Of a stretch of 64,000 nucleotides of DNA, positions 32,115 through 41,057 are shown in pieces. This stretch comes from Coprococcus sp. (GTDB taxonomy: Bacteria; Bacillota; Clostridia; Lachnospirales; Lachnospiraceae). A program made the position numbers and the translations under genes. The DNA lies in NCBI GenBank assembly GCA_022793995.1, contig JAAWDY010000014.1, positions 20,694 to 84,693 on the forward strand. Direction: 5' to 3'. The number at the start of each line of letters is the position of its first letter. Position 1 is the stretch's first letter. The notes below the pieces were generated by a model that made no database searches, had not been told where the DNA came from, and saw only the letters and a program-made list of their open reading frames with translations.

Positions 32115-33491
32115 ATGGCTCAGGTAAAGGATTTGGATGAGGTGTTGTTTGATATCACACCGAAAATAAAAGAGTTGGCGGAACTTACTGAGAAGTGCAA
32201 TGAGATTGATAAGGAGCTGTATACAAAGTTTGAGGTGAAACGGGGGCTGCGTGACCTGAACGGGAAGGGCGTGCTTGCCGGACTTACGAATATTTCTGAT
32301 GTATGTGCGAAGAAGGTGGTGGACGGCAAAGAGATCCCGTGTCCAGGGAATCTGTATTACCGGGGATATAATATTAAGGATCTGGTAAGCGGTTTTTTGA
32401 ACGCAGGGAGGTATGGATTTGAGGAGACAGCGTATTTGCTGCTTTTCGGCGATCTGCCAAGCGTGAAGCAGCTTGAGGATTTTAAAGAGACGCTTTCCGA
32501 GAGGCGGACGCTTCCGCCCAATTTTGTGCGGGATGTGATCATGAAAGCGCCGAGCCGCGATATGATGAACAGCCTGTCGCGTTCGATCCTGAACCTGTAC
32601 TCATACGACGCTAAGGCGGACGACACCAGCATTCCGAACGTGTTACGCCAGTGTTTGAACCTTATCAGCGAGTTTCCGATGATGATGGTCTACGGCTACC
32701 ATGCGTATAAGTATCGGCGAGGTGAGGATTTGTTTATCTATTCGCCGGATGAAGATAAGTCTATGGCGGAAAATATCCTGATGATGCTCCGGGAGGACAA
32801 GAAGTACACAGATCTGGAGGCAACTCTTCTTGATATGGCGATGGTCCTACATATGGATCACGGCGGAGGTAACAATTCAACATTCACTACTCATGTAGTC
32901 ACATCTTCTGGAACAGATACATATTCTACGATGGCGGCGGCGATGGCCTCCCTAAAAGGACCGAAGCACGGCGGCGCGAACATCAAGGTGACCCAGATGT
33001 TTTCTGATATGAAGCAGGAAGTGAAGGATTGGGAGGACGACGATGAAGTTCGGGACTATCTGGAAGGCCTGCTGAACAAAGAGCGGTTTGATAAGAAGGG
33101 GCTGATCTATGGAATGGGACATGCGATCTACTCTGTTTCAGACCCAAGGGCGGAGATCCTGAAAGTCTTCGTGAAGCAGCTTGCCAAGGAAAAGGGATAT
33201 GACAAAGAATATGCCCTGTATGAAAAGGTAGAGCATATGGCGCCAGAGATCATTGCGCAGAAGAGGAAGATGTATAAAGGCGTCAATGCGAACGTTGACT
33301 TTTACAGCGGGCTGATCTACAGTATGCTGGGGATTCCCGAGAAGCTTTACACACCGTTGTTTGCCGCGGCGCGTGTCGTGGGATGGAGCGCGCACAGGCT
33401 GGAGGAGCTGAAGAACGTGGATAAAATCATCCGTCCGGCGTATATGCCTCTCGCGCCGTACAGGGATTATGTAAAATTGGAGAACAGGTAA
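32115..33491 (+). CDS. citrate/2-methylcitrate synthase
   Basis: Condenses acetyl-CoA with oxaloacetate. The 458-residue chain holds the catalytic segments VLHMDHGGGNNSTFTTHVV (about residue 244), GPKHGGANIKVT and GMGHAIYSVSDPRAEI, in the order of type-I-like citrate synthases of Clostridia. The binding site is GGGGAG. Neither aconitase nor isocitrate dehydrogenase is adjacent. A family 2 repeat fills the upstream region, so its promoter may lie inside or beyond it. Distinction from methylcitrate synthase is not possible by eye. Confidence 0.92.
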   Translation: MAQVKDLDEVLFDITPKIKELAELTEKCNEIDKELYTKFEVKRGLRDLNGKGVLAGLTNISDVCAKKVVDGKEIPCPGNLYYRGYNIKDLVSGFLNAGRYGFEETAYLLLFGDLPSVKQLEDFKETLSERRTLPPNFVRDVIMKAPSRDMMNSLSRSILNLYSYDAKADDTSIPNVLRQCLNLISEFPMMMVYGYHAYKYRRGEDLFIYSPDEDKSMAENILMMLREDKKYTDLEATLLDMAMVLHMDHGGGNNSTFTTHVVTSSGTDTYSTMAAAMASLKGPKHGGANIKVTQMFSDMKQEVKDWEDDDEVRDYLEGLLNKERFDKKGLIYGMGHAIYSVSDPRAEILKVFVKQLAKEKGYDKEYALYEKVEHMAPEIIAQKRKMYKGVNANVDFYSGLIYSMLGIPEKLYTPLFAAARVVGWSAHRLEELKNVDKIIRPAYMPLAPYRDYVKLENR

Positions 33492-33545
33492 CAATATTCG
33501 GTATGTTTTCGCTGCGTCTGCATATCATCAAGTAAATGAGATAAT

Positions 33546-34112
33546 ATGGAGATGTTGTGCCAAATGGAACGAAATGAAGCATGTCTGACAAATACTTGCA
33601 GTTTTGCAGGCGTAAAACCGATCATGATGGATCTGCCTTATCCGCCGATCCAGGTGAGGAGGAAGAATCCGGCTTATGCGAACCTGCTGAGCGTAGATTA
33701 CTGCGGGCCCGTGTCGGAGCTGTCCGCAATCACGCAGTACATTAACAATGAGAACCGCATTTCCCATGAAAGATGTCCTATGGCGAAGACGCTTCTGGGA
33801 ATCGCGGTTGCGGAAATGATGCACCTGCAGAAGTTGGGCGAGCTGATCTGTCTGCTGGGCGGAAAGGTGGATTTTGTCGCAAGACCGTATAACGGGCGGC
33901 CTGGAATGTGGACGCCGGAATACCTGACGATCCCAGAACATGTGGGGAAGATGCTGCAAGCAGACATAGCGGCGGAAGAAGATGCGATTAAGCAGTACCA
34001 TATGCATATTAAGATGATTGACGACGACTGTGTTAACGCAGTGCTGAGACGGATTATTCAGGATGAGGAATATCATGTGCTGTTGCTAAAAGCATTGGCG
34101 CGTGAATGTTAA
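33546..34112 (+). CDS. ferritin-like diiron protein (bacterioferritin/CotJC-like)
   Basis: A 188-residue four-helix-bundle protein. Metal-ligand candidates appear in helix motifs SELSAITQYI, AEMMHLQKLG, EEDAIKQYHMH and QDEEYHVLLL, that is two E-x6-Y and two ExxH pairs as in rubrerythrin/manganese-catalase relatives. The N-terminal 40 residues are cysteine-containing and proline-rich, unlike classic ferritin. The start is uncertain: ATG at 33546, 33552 or 33564 are possible and no strong binding site decides. Spore coat or oxidative-stress roles are known in the family. Confidence 0.75.
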   Translation: MEMLCQMERNEACLTNTCSFAGVKPIMMDLPYPPIQVRRKNPAYANLLSVDYCGPVSELSAITQYINNENRISHERCPMAKTLLGIAVAEMMHLQKLGELICLLGGKVDFVARPYNGRPGMWTPEYLTIPEHVGKMLQADIAAEEDAIKQYHMHIKMIDDDCVNAVLRRIIQDEEYHVLLLKALAREC

Positions 34113-34170
34113 AGCTGAATAGGAGAATAGATAACAAAAACTGAATATTAGTTATCAAGATGACAGAAAT

Positions 34171-34232
34171 ACTTGTCAAGAGTTGAGAAATGATTATCAA
34201 AACTTGACAAGTGTTTTTTTGTTGGATATGAT
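34171..34232 (+). promoter_or_regulatory. inverted repeat overlapping a consensus promoter
   Basis: Perfect 10-bp arms ACTTGTCAAG (34171-34180) and CTTGACAAGT (34203-34212), followed by TTTTTTT. The right arm contains TTGACA at 34204-34209, which with a 17-bp spacer and TATGAT at 34227-34232 makes a strong promoter for the AlbA_2 gene. The same bases can thus be a terminator for upstream transcription or an operator. Confidence 0.75.
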
Positions 34233-34264
34233 AAGAATAGGAAATAATGTAGGAGGTTCTGGAT

Positions 34265-35689
34265 ATGCAGGCAGAGGAGCTTAAGAGACTTGTTCGGGAT
34301 ATAAAAGTGTTGAAAGCTGAAACGCAGACAGTGGAATTAAAAGCTGCTGAGTACGGGTGTCCGACCAGGCTGTTTGATACACTTTCCTCTTTTTCCAATC
34401 AGGATGAAGGCGGGATTTTAATCTTTGGAGTAGATGAAAAAGATAATTATGAAATCAAAGGGGTTTATGATGCACAGGATCTACAGAAAAAGGTGACGGA
34501 ACAATGTAAACAGATGGAACCGGTAGTTCGTGCATTGTTTACGATGTGTGATTTGGACGGCAAGATTATTGTGTCGGCGGAAATCCCGGGAGCGGATATT
34601 TCTGAACGGCCGGTTTTCTATAAAGGGGTAGGACGCATTAAGGGTTCTTATGTCCGGGTAGGTGAGGCGGATGAACTGATGAGTGAATACGAGATTTACA
34701 GTTACGAGGCGTTCCGAAAAAGAATCCGTGATGACATTCGTACTGTTGATAACATTCGGCTGCAGCTGTTTGATGAAAACCGGGTGGAAGACTATCTGTC
34801 TGCTGTAAAAGCGGAACGGAGAAACCTGGCGGAGAATGTTTCGGATGAAGAAATATTGGAATTAATGGGTATAAAAATCAATCATGTTCCGACGCTTGCA
34901 GGAATCATGTCCTTTTCAAAATATCCCCAGGCATATTTCCCGCAGCTATGTATTACGGCGGTATCTCTTCCCGGCACGGAGCAAGGAACAGTCGGCGACG
35001 ACGGCGCAAGATTCATAGATAACAAGCGTATTACAGGGGCGATTCCGGACATGCTGGAGGAAGCGGTTGAATTTGTGCGGAAAAATTCCCGTACAAAAAC
35101 CATTATTGATGATAACGGCCGCAGGACTGATAAGCCGGAATATCCCGTCAAGGCTGTACGGGAGGCGATTCTAAATGCCTTGGTACATCGTGATTATAGC
35201 GTGCATACGGAGAATGTGCCGATACGTATTGAAATGTATCGTGACCGTATGGAGATCGTAAATAGCGGCGGGTTATATGGTAAGCTTACGATTGACGCTC
35301 TTGGTAAGGTTCGCCCGGAGACGAGAAACGCCGTACTTGCAAATATATTAGAACTTTTAAAAATAACGGAGAATCGGTATTCCGGGATTCCTACTATGCG
35401 CAGTGAATTTTTAAACGCTGGACTTCCGGCTCCGATTTTTTCTGTTCGCCATGGCGAATTTAAGGTGACAATGAAAAATGGGTATTATCCCGAAAATGTT
35501 TCGATTTCGGAGGCGATCATTGAATTCTGCAGTGTGCCGAGAACTCGTGCAGAGCTGATTGCATTTACGGGAAAATCCCGTACGTACACTATGGGGCAGC
35601 TTGTTCAGCCGTTAGTAGATCATGGTGCGTTGCGGCTTACGTTACCTGAGAAACCGAAAAGTTTAAAACAGAAATATGTAAAAGTGTAA
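34265..35689 (+). CDS. AlbA_2 (Schlafen-type) domain, ATP-binding transcriptional regulator-like protein
   Basis: A 474-residue protein. The N-terminal AlbA_2 domain is seen in ETQTVELKAAEYGCPTRLFD through GGILIFGVDEKDNYEIKGV (about residues 20-65); a GHKL-like ATPase segment follows in VKAVREAILNALVHRDYSV (near residue 295) and MEIVNSGGLYG, and the C-terminus has a winged-helix-like part (RAELIAFTGKSRTYTMGQLV). The strong promoter overlaps an inverted repeat, consistent with autoregulation. Such proteins are often called transcriptional regulators, but evidence is thin. It is probably read with the hydrolase gene 17 nt downstream. Confidence 0.85.
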   Translation: MQAEELKRLVRDIKVLKAETQTVELKAAEYGCPTRLFDTLSSFSNQDEGGILIFGVDEKDNYEIKGVYDAQDLQKKVTEQCKQMEPVVRALFTMCDLDGKIIVSAEIPGADISERPVFYKGVGRIKGSYVRVGEADELMSEYEIYSYEAFRKRIRDDIRTVDNIRLQLFDENRVEDYLSAVKAERRNLAENVSDEEILELMGIKINHVPTLAGIMSFSKYPQAYFPQLCITAVSLPGTEQGTVGDDGARFIDNKRITGAIPDMLEEAVEFVRKNSRTKTIIDDNGRRTDKPEYPVKAVREAILNALVHRDYSVHTENVPIRIEMYRDRMEIVNSGGLYGKLTIDALGKVRPETRNAVLANILELLKITENRYSGIPTMRSEFLNAGLPAPIFSVRHGEFKVTMKNGYYPENVSISEAIIEFCSVPRTRAELIAFTGKSRTYTMGQLVQPLVDHGALRLTLPEKPKSLKQKYVKV

Positions 35690-35706
35690 GATAAGGAGGA
35701 ACGGAT

Positions 35707-36642
35707 ATGAAACAGGAATGGAACTATTTGTCAAGGGATGGCGTGACGCAGATCCATGCTATTGAGTGGAGGCCGGCCGGCAAGGTGAAGGCAGTTCTGC
35801 AGATTTCCCATGGAATGGTGGAGTATATCGATAGATATGATGAGTTTGCGCGCTTTCTGTGCAAGGCAGGATTCGCGGTGGTGGGGAACGACCATCTGGG
35901 CCATGGGGCATCTGTAAGGGGAGATGAATATCTGGGGTATTTCCATGAGACGATGGGGAATGAATATGTGATCGGGGATATTCATAAGCTCAGGGAGATC
36001 ATGCAGAAGAAATATCCGGAAACGCCGTATTTTATGCTTGGACACAGTATGGGTTCTTTTTTGATACGCCAGTATATGGAGTTATACGGAAAAGGACTTT
36101 CCGGTGTGATCGTGATGGGGACAGGCTCGCATCCGGCAGCAGAACTTGCGGCAGGAAGAATGCTCTGCCGGATCATAGCGGCATTTAGGGGATGGTCTTA
36201 CCGGAGCAAGTTCATTGACAACATGGCGTTTTCCTCTTATAACAAACGGTTTGAGCCGGCGCGTACGGATAAGGACTGGCTGACAAAGGACGAGAAGATC
36301 GTGGACGCGTACCGGGCGCATCCCTGGTGTACGTTCCGTTTCACGATCAATGCCTACTATCATATGTTCCGCGGAATCCAGTTCTTGCAGGACAAGAAGA
36401 ATATTGTCAGGATCCCGAAAGAACTGCCGCTTTTTCTGGTCGCGGGCGCGGATGATCCGGTAGGCAATTTCGGAAAAAGTGTGAAGTATGTCTATGAGAC
36501 ATACCAAAAAGCGGGAATCCGTGACGTGCAGATCAAACTCTACGAAAATGACCGTCATGAGATCCTCAACGAAACGGACCGGGAAGATGTGTACGAGGAT
36601 CTATTGGTGTGGATGAGAAGTAAGATGGCAGAGAGCAAATAA
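35707..36642 (+). CDS. alpha/beta hydrolase (monoacylglycerol-lipase/lysophospholipase type)
   Basis: A 311-residue serine hydrolase. The nucleophile elbow is GHSMGS near residue 116, the oxyanion region is ISHGMVEYIDRYDEFA, and the aspartate and histidine of the triad are likely in VAGADDPVG and NDRHEILNE. No signal peptide is present, so it acts inside the cell. AAGGAGG is a good binding site. Carboxylester or monoglyceride substrates are typical of the family; the true one is unknown. Confidence 0.87.
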   Translation: MKQEWNYLSRDGVTQIHAIEWRPAGKVKAVLQISHGMVEYIDRYDEFARFLCKAGFAVVGNDHLGHGASVRGDEYLGYFHETMGNEYVIGDIHKLREIMQKKYPETPYFMLGHSMGSFLIRQYMELYGKGLSGVIVMGTGSHPAAELAAGRMLCRIIAAFRGWSYRSKFIDNMAFSSYNKRFEPARTDKDWLTKDEKIVDAYRAHPWCTFRFTINAYYHMFRGIQFLQDKKNIVRIPKELPLFLVAGADDPVGNFGKSVKYVYETYQKAGIRDVQIKLYENDRHEILNETDREDVYEDLLVWMRSKMAESK

Positions 36643-36686
36643 GAAAAGGCTAAATATGAAAACTTTGTGAAATCAGGAAAAAACAC

Positions 36687-36714
36687 TTGACTTTATTTAT
36701 GTTTAGAGTAAAAT
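36687..36714 (+). promoter_or_regulatory. promoter of the MarR/ABC operon
   Basis: TTGACT at 36687-36692, 16-bp spacer, TAAAAT at 36709-36714. Four 15-bp direct repeats begin 10 bp downstream. Confidence 0.75.
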
Positions 36715-36724
36715 ATGTTCTGCA

Positions 36725-36784
36725 CCGAACAATTTATGACCGAACAGTTTGACACAGAACAATTCGGGAGCAAACAGATTCCCC
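36725..36784 (+). repeat. four 15-bp direct repeats in the MarR leader
   Basis: Units begin at 36725, 36740, 36755 and 36770: CCGAACAATTTATGA, CCGAACAGTTTGACA, CAGAACAATTCGGGA, GCAAACAGATTCCCC. The conserved core is (G/A)AACA(A/G)(T/A)T. They lie just after the promoter and before the MarR start, where an operator array would act. Confidence 0.75.
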
Positions 36785-36821
36785 GACAGGGGACAGGATG
36801 CAGGAGGAAAGAAGAAAGCAG

Positions 36822-37298
36822 ATGAACAAGAAAGAATGTGAAAAAGGGATAGGCTTTTCAATCCACAGGCTGGACCACGGATTCAAGAAAAGGTTGTCTG
36901 CCGGTGTAGAGAAGGCTGGGCTTGATGAGATCACGCTGATGCACGGCTGGATCATCCGGTATCTCTATGAGAGACGCGGGAGCGATGTGTTTCAGAGAGA
37001 TATTGAGAAGAACTTTTCCATCGGACGGTCGACGGTCACGGGGATCATTCAGCTTATGGAGAAAAAGGGATATCTTCGCAGAGAATCAGTCGAACAAGAC
37101 GCGCGGCTGAAGAAGGTGGTTTTAACTGAGAAGGGAATTTATGCCCAGGAATCGATCGAAGGTATCATAGAGGAGCTGAACAGCCAACTCATGCGGGGGA
37201 TTGGAGAAGAAGAGCTTCAGACATTCTATGAGGTGCTGCGTAAGCTGGAGGCAAATCTGTTTGAAAACTGTAGGTGTAAAAGAGAAGATCAGCGATAG
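36822..37298 (+). CDS. MarR family transcriptional regulator
   Basis: From ATG 36822 (158 residues) or from ATG 36798 (166 residues); AGGAGGA lies 13 nt before the first. The winged helix is clear: VFQRDIEKNFSIGRSTVTGI followed by IQLMEKKGYLRRESVEQDAR, and LTEKG as the usual wing end. It is followed 27 nt later by two ABC exporter half-genes, so it is probably their repressor, as is usual for this arrangement in Firmicutes. Four direct repeats in its leader are the candidate binding sites. Confidence 0.9.
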   Translation: MNKKECEKGIGFSIHRLDHGFKKRLSAGVEKAGLDEITLMHGWIIRYLYERRGSDVFQRDIEKNFSIGRSTVTGIIQLMEKKGYLRRESVEQDARLKKVVLTEKGIYAQESIEGIIEELNSQLMRGIGEEELQTFYEVLRKLEANLFENCRCKREDQR

Positions 37299-37325
37299 GT
37301 TTTATAAGGAAGGAGGAGATCGAAG

Positions 37326-39080
37326 GTGCAGATGATACGGACGATCTTGCGGGAAGTCAAGGAATTTAAGACAGTATCGATACTCACGCCGCTTTGCATG
37401 ATCGGGGAAGTGCTTATGGAAATGGTGATTCCCTTCTTGATGGCATCGATCATCGATTACGGAGTTAACGCAGGAGATATCGGGCATATCTATAAAATCG
37501 GCGCCGTCATGGTAGCGGCCGCGGCCTTAGGGCTCATAGCAGGACTTCTCGGTGGAAGATTCGGCGCTAAGGCATCGACAGGTTTTGCAAGGAACTTAAG
37601 AGAGGCAATGTTCAACAACATACAGACATTTTCATTTTCTAACATCGACAGATTCAGTACCGCAGGGCTGGTGACACGGCTTACAACGGATGTGACAAAT
37701 ATCCAGAATGCGTACCAGATGGTGCTCAGGATGTTCACACGGGCTCCGGTAAGCCTGATCTGTGCGATGGCGATGGCATTTTACATCAACGCACGTCTGG
37801 CAAGCATTTACCTGGTGGCGGTCGTGATACTGGGGGTTATTTTGTTCTATATTATGAATAAAGCGACCCGTTATTTCCAGCAGGCGTTTCCCAAGTATGA
37901 CGATATGAATGCATCCGTGCAGGAGAATGTTTCCGCGATCCGCGTGGTGAAGGCTTATGTGCGGGAGGAAGAGGAGACGGGTAAGTTCCGGCGCGCCAGC
38001 GAAAATATCTATAAGATTTTCTTGAAGGCGGAGAAGAACCTGGTTTACAACGCGCCGATCATGCAGACGACTGTGTACAGTTGTATCCTGCTAATCAGCT
38101 GGCTGGGGGCGAAGATGATTGTGGCGGACAGCCTGACGACAGGCGAGCTGATGAGTCTTCTTGCCTACTGTATGAATATTTTAATGAGCCTTATGATGCT
38201 ATCCATGGTATTCGTCATGATTACGATGAGTATGGCGAGTATGAAGCGTATTTCGGAGGTGTTGAATGAAGTCAGCGATCTGAAGAATCCGGAGGAACCG
38301 ATTTTTGAAGTGGCGGACGGAAGTGTCGAATTTCGCAATGTGGATTTCGCGTACAATAAGGATTCCAAGGAACCGGTATTGAAAGACGTGAGCCTACGCA
38401 TCCGTGCCGGGGAGACGATCGGGATCATCGGCGGCACCGGAAGTGCGAAAACCAGCTTAGTGAACCTGATCAGCCGGCTGTACGATGTGACAGCGGGCGA
38501 AGTCTTGGTAGGCGGTCTGGACGTGCGCAAGTATGATATGGAGACTTTGCGTAACGAGGTGGCGGTCGTGCTGCAGAATAATGTGTTGTTTTCGGGCTCG
38601 ATCCTGGAAAACCTGCGATGGGGCAATAAGGAAGCCACACGTGAGGAATGTGTGGAAGCCTGCCGCCAGGCGTGTGCGGATGAATTTATCCAGAAGATGC
38701 CTGATGGATATGATACTTATATTGAACAGGGCGGAAATAACGTATCCGGCGGCCAGAAGCAGAGGCTATGTATCGCCAGGGCGCTCCTTAAGAAGCCGAA
38801 GATACTGATACTGGACGACAGTACCAGCGCGGTGGATACGGCCACGGATGCGAAGATACGGAAAGCGTTTGCCGAGGAGATACCGGACACAACGAAGATT
38901 GTGATTGCCCAGAGGATATCCAGCGTAGAGAAGGCGGACCGGATCATCGTTATGGAAGAGGGACGAATCAATGGGTTCGGAAGCCATGAGGAGCTGCTTG
39001 CAGGAAATGAGATCTATCGTGAGGTATATGAATCCCAGACCAAGGGCGGCGGCGATTTTGACGAAAAGGGAGGTGAATAG
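37326..39080 (+). CDS. ABC exporter half-transporter (membrane plus ATPase), first of pair
   Basis: A 584-residue fused half-transporter with six membrane helices in its first 310 residues, then an ATPase: Walker A GGTGSAKTSL, signature NVSGGQKQRL, Walker B ILILDDSTSAVD. The Walker A has Ala where Gly is usual, and the Walker B is followed by Asp, not the catalytic Glu, so this subunit probably carries the degenerate site of a heterodimeric exporter. The start is GTG at 37326 after AAGGAGGAG. The second half follows with a 2-nt gap. Drug or lipid export under MarR control is the likely role. Confidence 0.92.
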   Translation: MQMIRTILREVKEFKTVSILTPLCMIGEVLMEMVIPFLMASIIDYGVNAGDIGHIYKIGAVMVAAAALGLIAGLLGGRFGAKASTGFARNLREAMFNNIQTFSFSNIDRFSTAGLVTRLTTDVTNIQNAYQMVLRMFTRAPVSLICAMAMAFYINARLASIYLVAVVILGVILFYIMNKATRYFQQAFPKYDDMNASVQENVSAIRVVKAYVREEEETGKFRRASENIYKIFLKAEKNLVYNAPIMQTTVYSCILLISWLGAKMIVADSLTTGELMSLLAYCMNILMSLMMLSMVFVMITMSMASMKRISEVLNEVSDLKNPEEPIFEVADGSVEFRNVDFAYNKDSKEPVLKDVSLRIRAGETIGIIGGTGSAKTSLVNLISRLYDVTAGEVLVGGLDVRKYDMETLRNEVAVVLQNNVLFSGSILENLRWGNKEATREECVEACRQACADEFIQKMPDGYDTYIEQGGNNVSGGQKQRLCIARALLKKPKILILDDSTSAVDTATDAKIRKAFAEEIPDTTKIVIAQRISSVEKADRIIVMEEGRINGFGSHEELLAGNEIYREVYESQTKGGGDFDEKGGE

Positions 39081-39082
39081 AT

Positions 39083-40999
39083 ATGCCTGGACCAATGGGA
39101 ATGCATGGTAGGCGCGGCATGCGCGGGGCGAAACCGAAGGTGGAGAATCCGGGTAAGTTATTCGCGCGTATCATGAAATATGTATTTCGGAGTTATAAAA
39201 TACACTGCTTTTTTGTATTTGTATTTATCTGTGTAGGCGTTTTGGCAAATGTCCAGGGGACGCTCTTTACCAAGAATCTGATCGACGATTATATCACGCC
39301 GTTCTTGCTGACAGAGCATCCCGATTTCGGACCGCTCGCGCGTGCAATCGGCAGGGTCGCTGTGTTCTATGCAATCGGCGTGGCTTCCGCATATCTTCAT
39401 AACCGGATCATGATTAACGTGACGCAGGGAACATTGCGGGATCTGCGGAACGATCTGTTCGCACATATGCAGAAGCTTCCGATCAAGTATTTTGACACCC
39501 ATGCGCACGGCGATATTATGTCGATCTACACCAACGATATCGACACGCTGCGGCAGATGATAAGCCAAAGTATCCCGCAGTTCATCAACAGCGCGTTTAC
39601 GGTAGTCAGTGTACTTATCAGCATGTTGATCCTAAGTATTCCGTTGACGCTGCTCACGCTTGCTATGGTGGGAGTCATGATTAAGTGCTCCGGGACCGCG
39701 GCGTCGTACAGCGGGAAGTACTTCCGTGAACAGCAAAAGAATCTGGGAGCGCTGAACGGTTTCATCGAGGAAATGATGAACGGACAGAAGGTGGTAAAGG
39801 TTTTCTGCCGCGAGGAAGAGAGCAAGGAACATTTCCAAGAGCTGAATCAAAATTTGTTCGAGAGCGCGGATAAGGCGAATACGTTTGCAAACGTGCTGGG
39901 ACCGATCAACGCCCAGCTTGGGAATATCAGCTATGTGATCTGTGCGATTGTGGGCGGCCTTCTGGCGCTGAACGGATTCGGTGGATTTACAATCGGAGGG
40001 CTTGCAAGCTTCCTGACGTTTAACAAGAGTTTCAGTATGCCGATCAACCAGATCAGCATGCAGCTTAATTCCGTAGTGATGGCGCTTGCGGGCGCGGACA
40101 GGATTTTCCGCCTGCTGGATGAAAAGCCGGAGACGGATGACGGCTATGTAACGCTGGTAAACGCGGTGGAGACAGACGGCGGTCTTACAGAGACAAAGGA
40201 GAGGACCGGACGGTGGGCGTGGAAGCATACTCACCAGGCGGACGGCAGCGTGGATTATGTGGAGGTAAAGGGCGACGTGGTGTTCAATGGAGTAGATTTT
40301 GGATATACGGATGACAAAATGGTGCTCCATGACGTGAAGCTTTTCGCGGAGCCGGGACAGAAGATCGCGTTCGTAGGCTCCACGGGAGCCGGGAAGACCA
40401 CGATCACCAATCTGATTAACCGATTTTATGATATTCAGGACGGAAAGATTCGTTACGATGGGATCAACATTAATAAAATCAAGAAGGATGATCTGCGGCG
40501 TTCGCTGGGAATCGTGCTCCAGGATACACATCTGTTTACCGGCACAGTGAAGGAGAATATCCGTTATGGGAAGCTAAGCGCAACGGATGAGGAAGTGATC
40601 GCAGCGGCAAAGCTTGCCAATGCCGACGGCTTCATCCGCAGGCTCCCGAACGGTTACGATACCATGCTGACCGGGGACGGGGCGAACTTAAGCCAGGGGC
40701 AGAGGCAGCTCCTTGCCATCGCCAGGGCGGCCATCGCAGACCCGCCGGTGCTGATTCTGGACGAGGCGACAAGCTCGATCGATACCCGGACCGAACGGAT
40801 TGTGCAGGATGGCATGGATAAGCTGATGAACGGGCGGACCACGTTCGTGATTGCCCACAGGCTGTCTACGGTCCGCAATTCCGATTGTATTATGGTACTG
40901 GAACAAGGGCGGATCATCGAACGAGGCACACACGATCAGCTGATCGAAGAAAAAGGAAAATATTATCAGCTATATACAGGAAATGCCATCAGTGCATAA
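39083..40999 (+). CDS. ABC exporter half-transporter, second of pair
   Basis: A 638-residue half-transporter with an N-terminal glycine/arginine-rich extension (MPGPMGMHGRRGMRGAKPKV), six membrane helices, and an ATPase with Walker A GSTGAGKTT, signature NLSQGQRQLL and Walker B VLILDEATSSID, which has the catalytic Glu. An insert of about 50 residues precedes the ATPase (ETDGGLTETKERTGRWAWKH). It pairs with the upstream half to make one composite and one normal site, as in TM287/288-like exporters. A hairpin terminator follows 2 nt after the stop. Confidence 0.93.
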   Translation: MPGPMGMHGRRGMRGAKPKVENPGKLFARIMKYVFRSYKIHCFFVFVFICVGVLANVQGTLFTKNLIDDYITPFLLTEHPDFGPLARAIGRVAVFYAIGVASAYLHNRIMINVTQGTLRDLRNDLFAHMQKLPIKYFDTHAHGDIMSIYTNDIDTLRQMISQSIPQFINSAFTVVSVLISMLILSIPLTLLTLAMVGVMIKCSGTAASYSGKYFREQQKNLGALNGFIEEMMNGQKVVKVFCREEESKEHFQELNQNLFESADKANTFANVLGPINAQLGNISYVICAIVGGLLALNGFGGFTIGGLASFLTFNKSFSMPINQISMQLNSVVMALAGADRIFRLLDEKPETDDGYVTLVNAVETDGGLTETKERTGRWAWKHTHQADGSVDYVEVKGDVVFNGVDFGYTDDKMVLHDVKLFAEPGQKIAFVGSTGAGKTTITNLINRFYDIQDGKIRYDGININKIKKDDLRRSLGIVLQDTHLFTGTVKENIRYGKLSATDEEVIAAAKLANADGFIRRLPNGYDTMLTGDGANLSQGQRQLLAIARAAIADPPVLILDEATSSIDTRTERIVQDGMDKLMNGRTTFVIAHRLSTVRNSDCIMVLEQGRIIERGTHDQLIEEKGKYYQLYTGNAISA

Positions 41000-41000
41000 T

Positions 41001-41057
41001 TAATTCCACCTGTGCGGTGGGCTGCTATGAATCGCAGTTCCAACCGCACAGGTGGAA
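41001..41057. terminator. family 3 hairpin used as a bidirectional terminator
   Basis: Arms AATTCCACCTGTGCGGT and ACCGCACAGGTGGAATT are perfectly complementary, with inner GCTGC / GCAG pairs; TTATTT follows. It sits between the convergent ABC and debranching-enzyme genes. One arm of the same sequence occurs at 17751, 23255 and 30783. Confidence 0.85.

Noticed and set aside
33546..34112. manganese catalase
   Set aside because: At 188 residues it is too short for a full manganese catalase and lacks its C-terminal region; a ferritin-like call is safer.
39632..40531. 299-codon open frame on the minus strand
   Set aside because: Antisense to the second ABC half-transporter with all its ATPase motifs; composition is that of a shadow frame.
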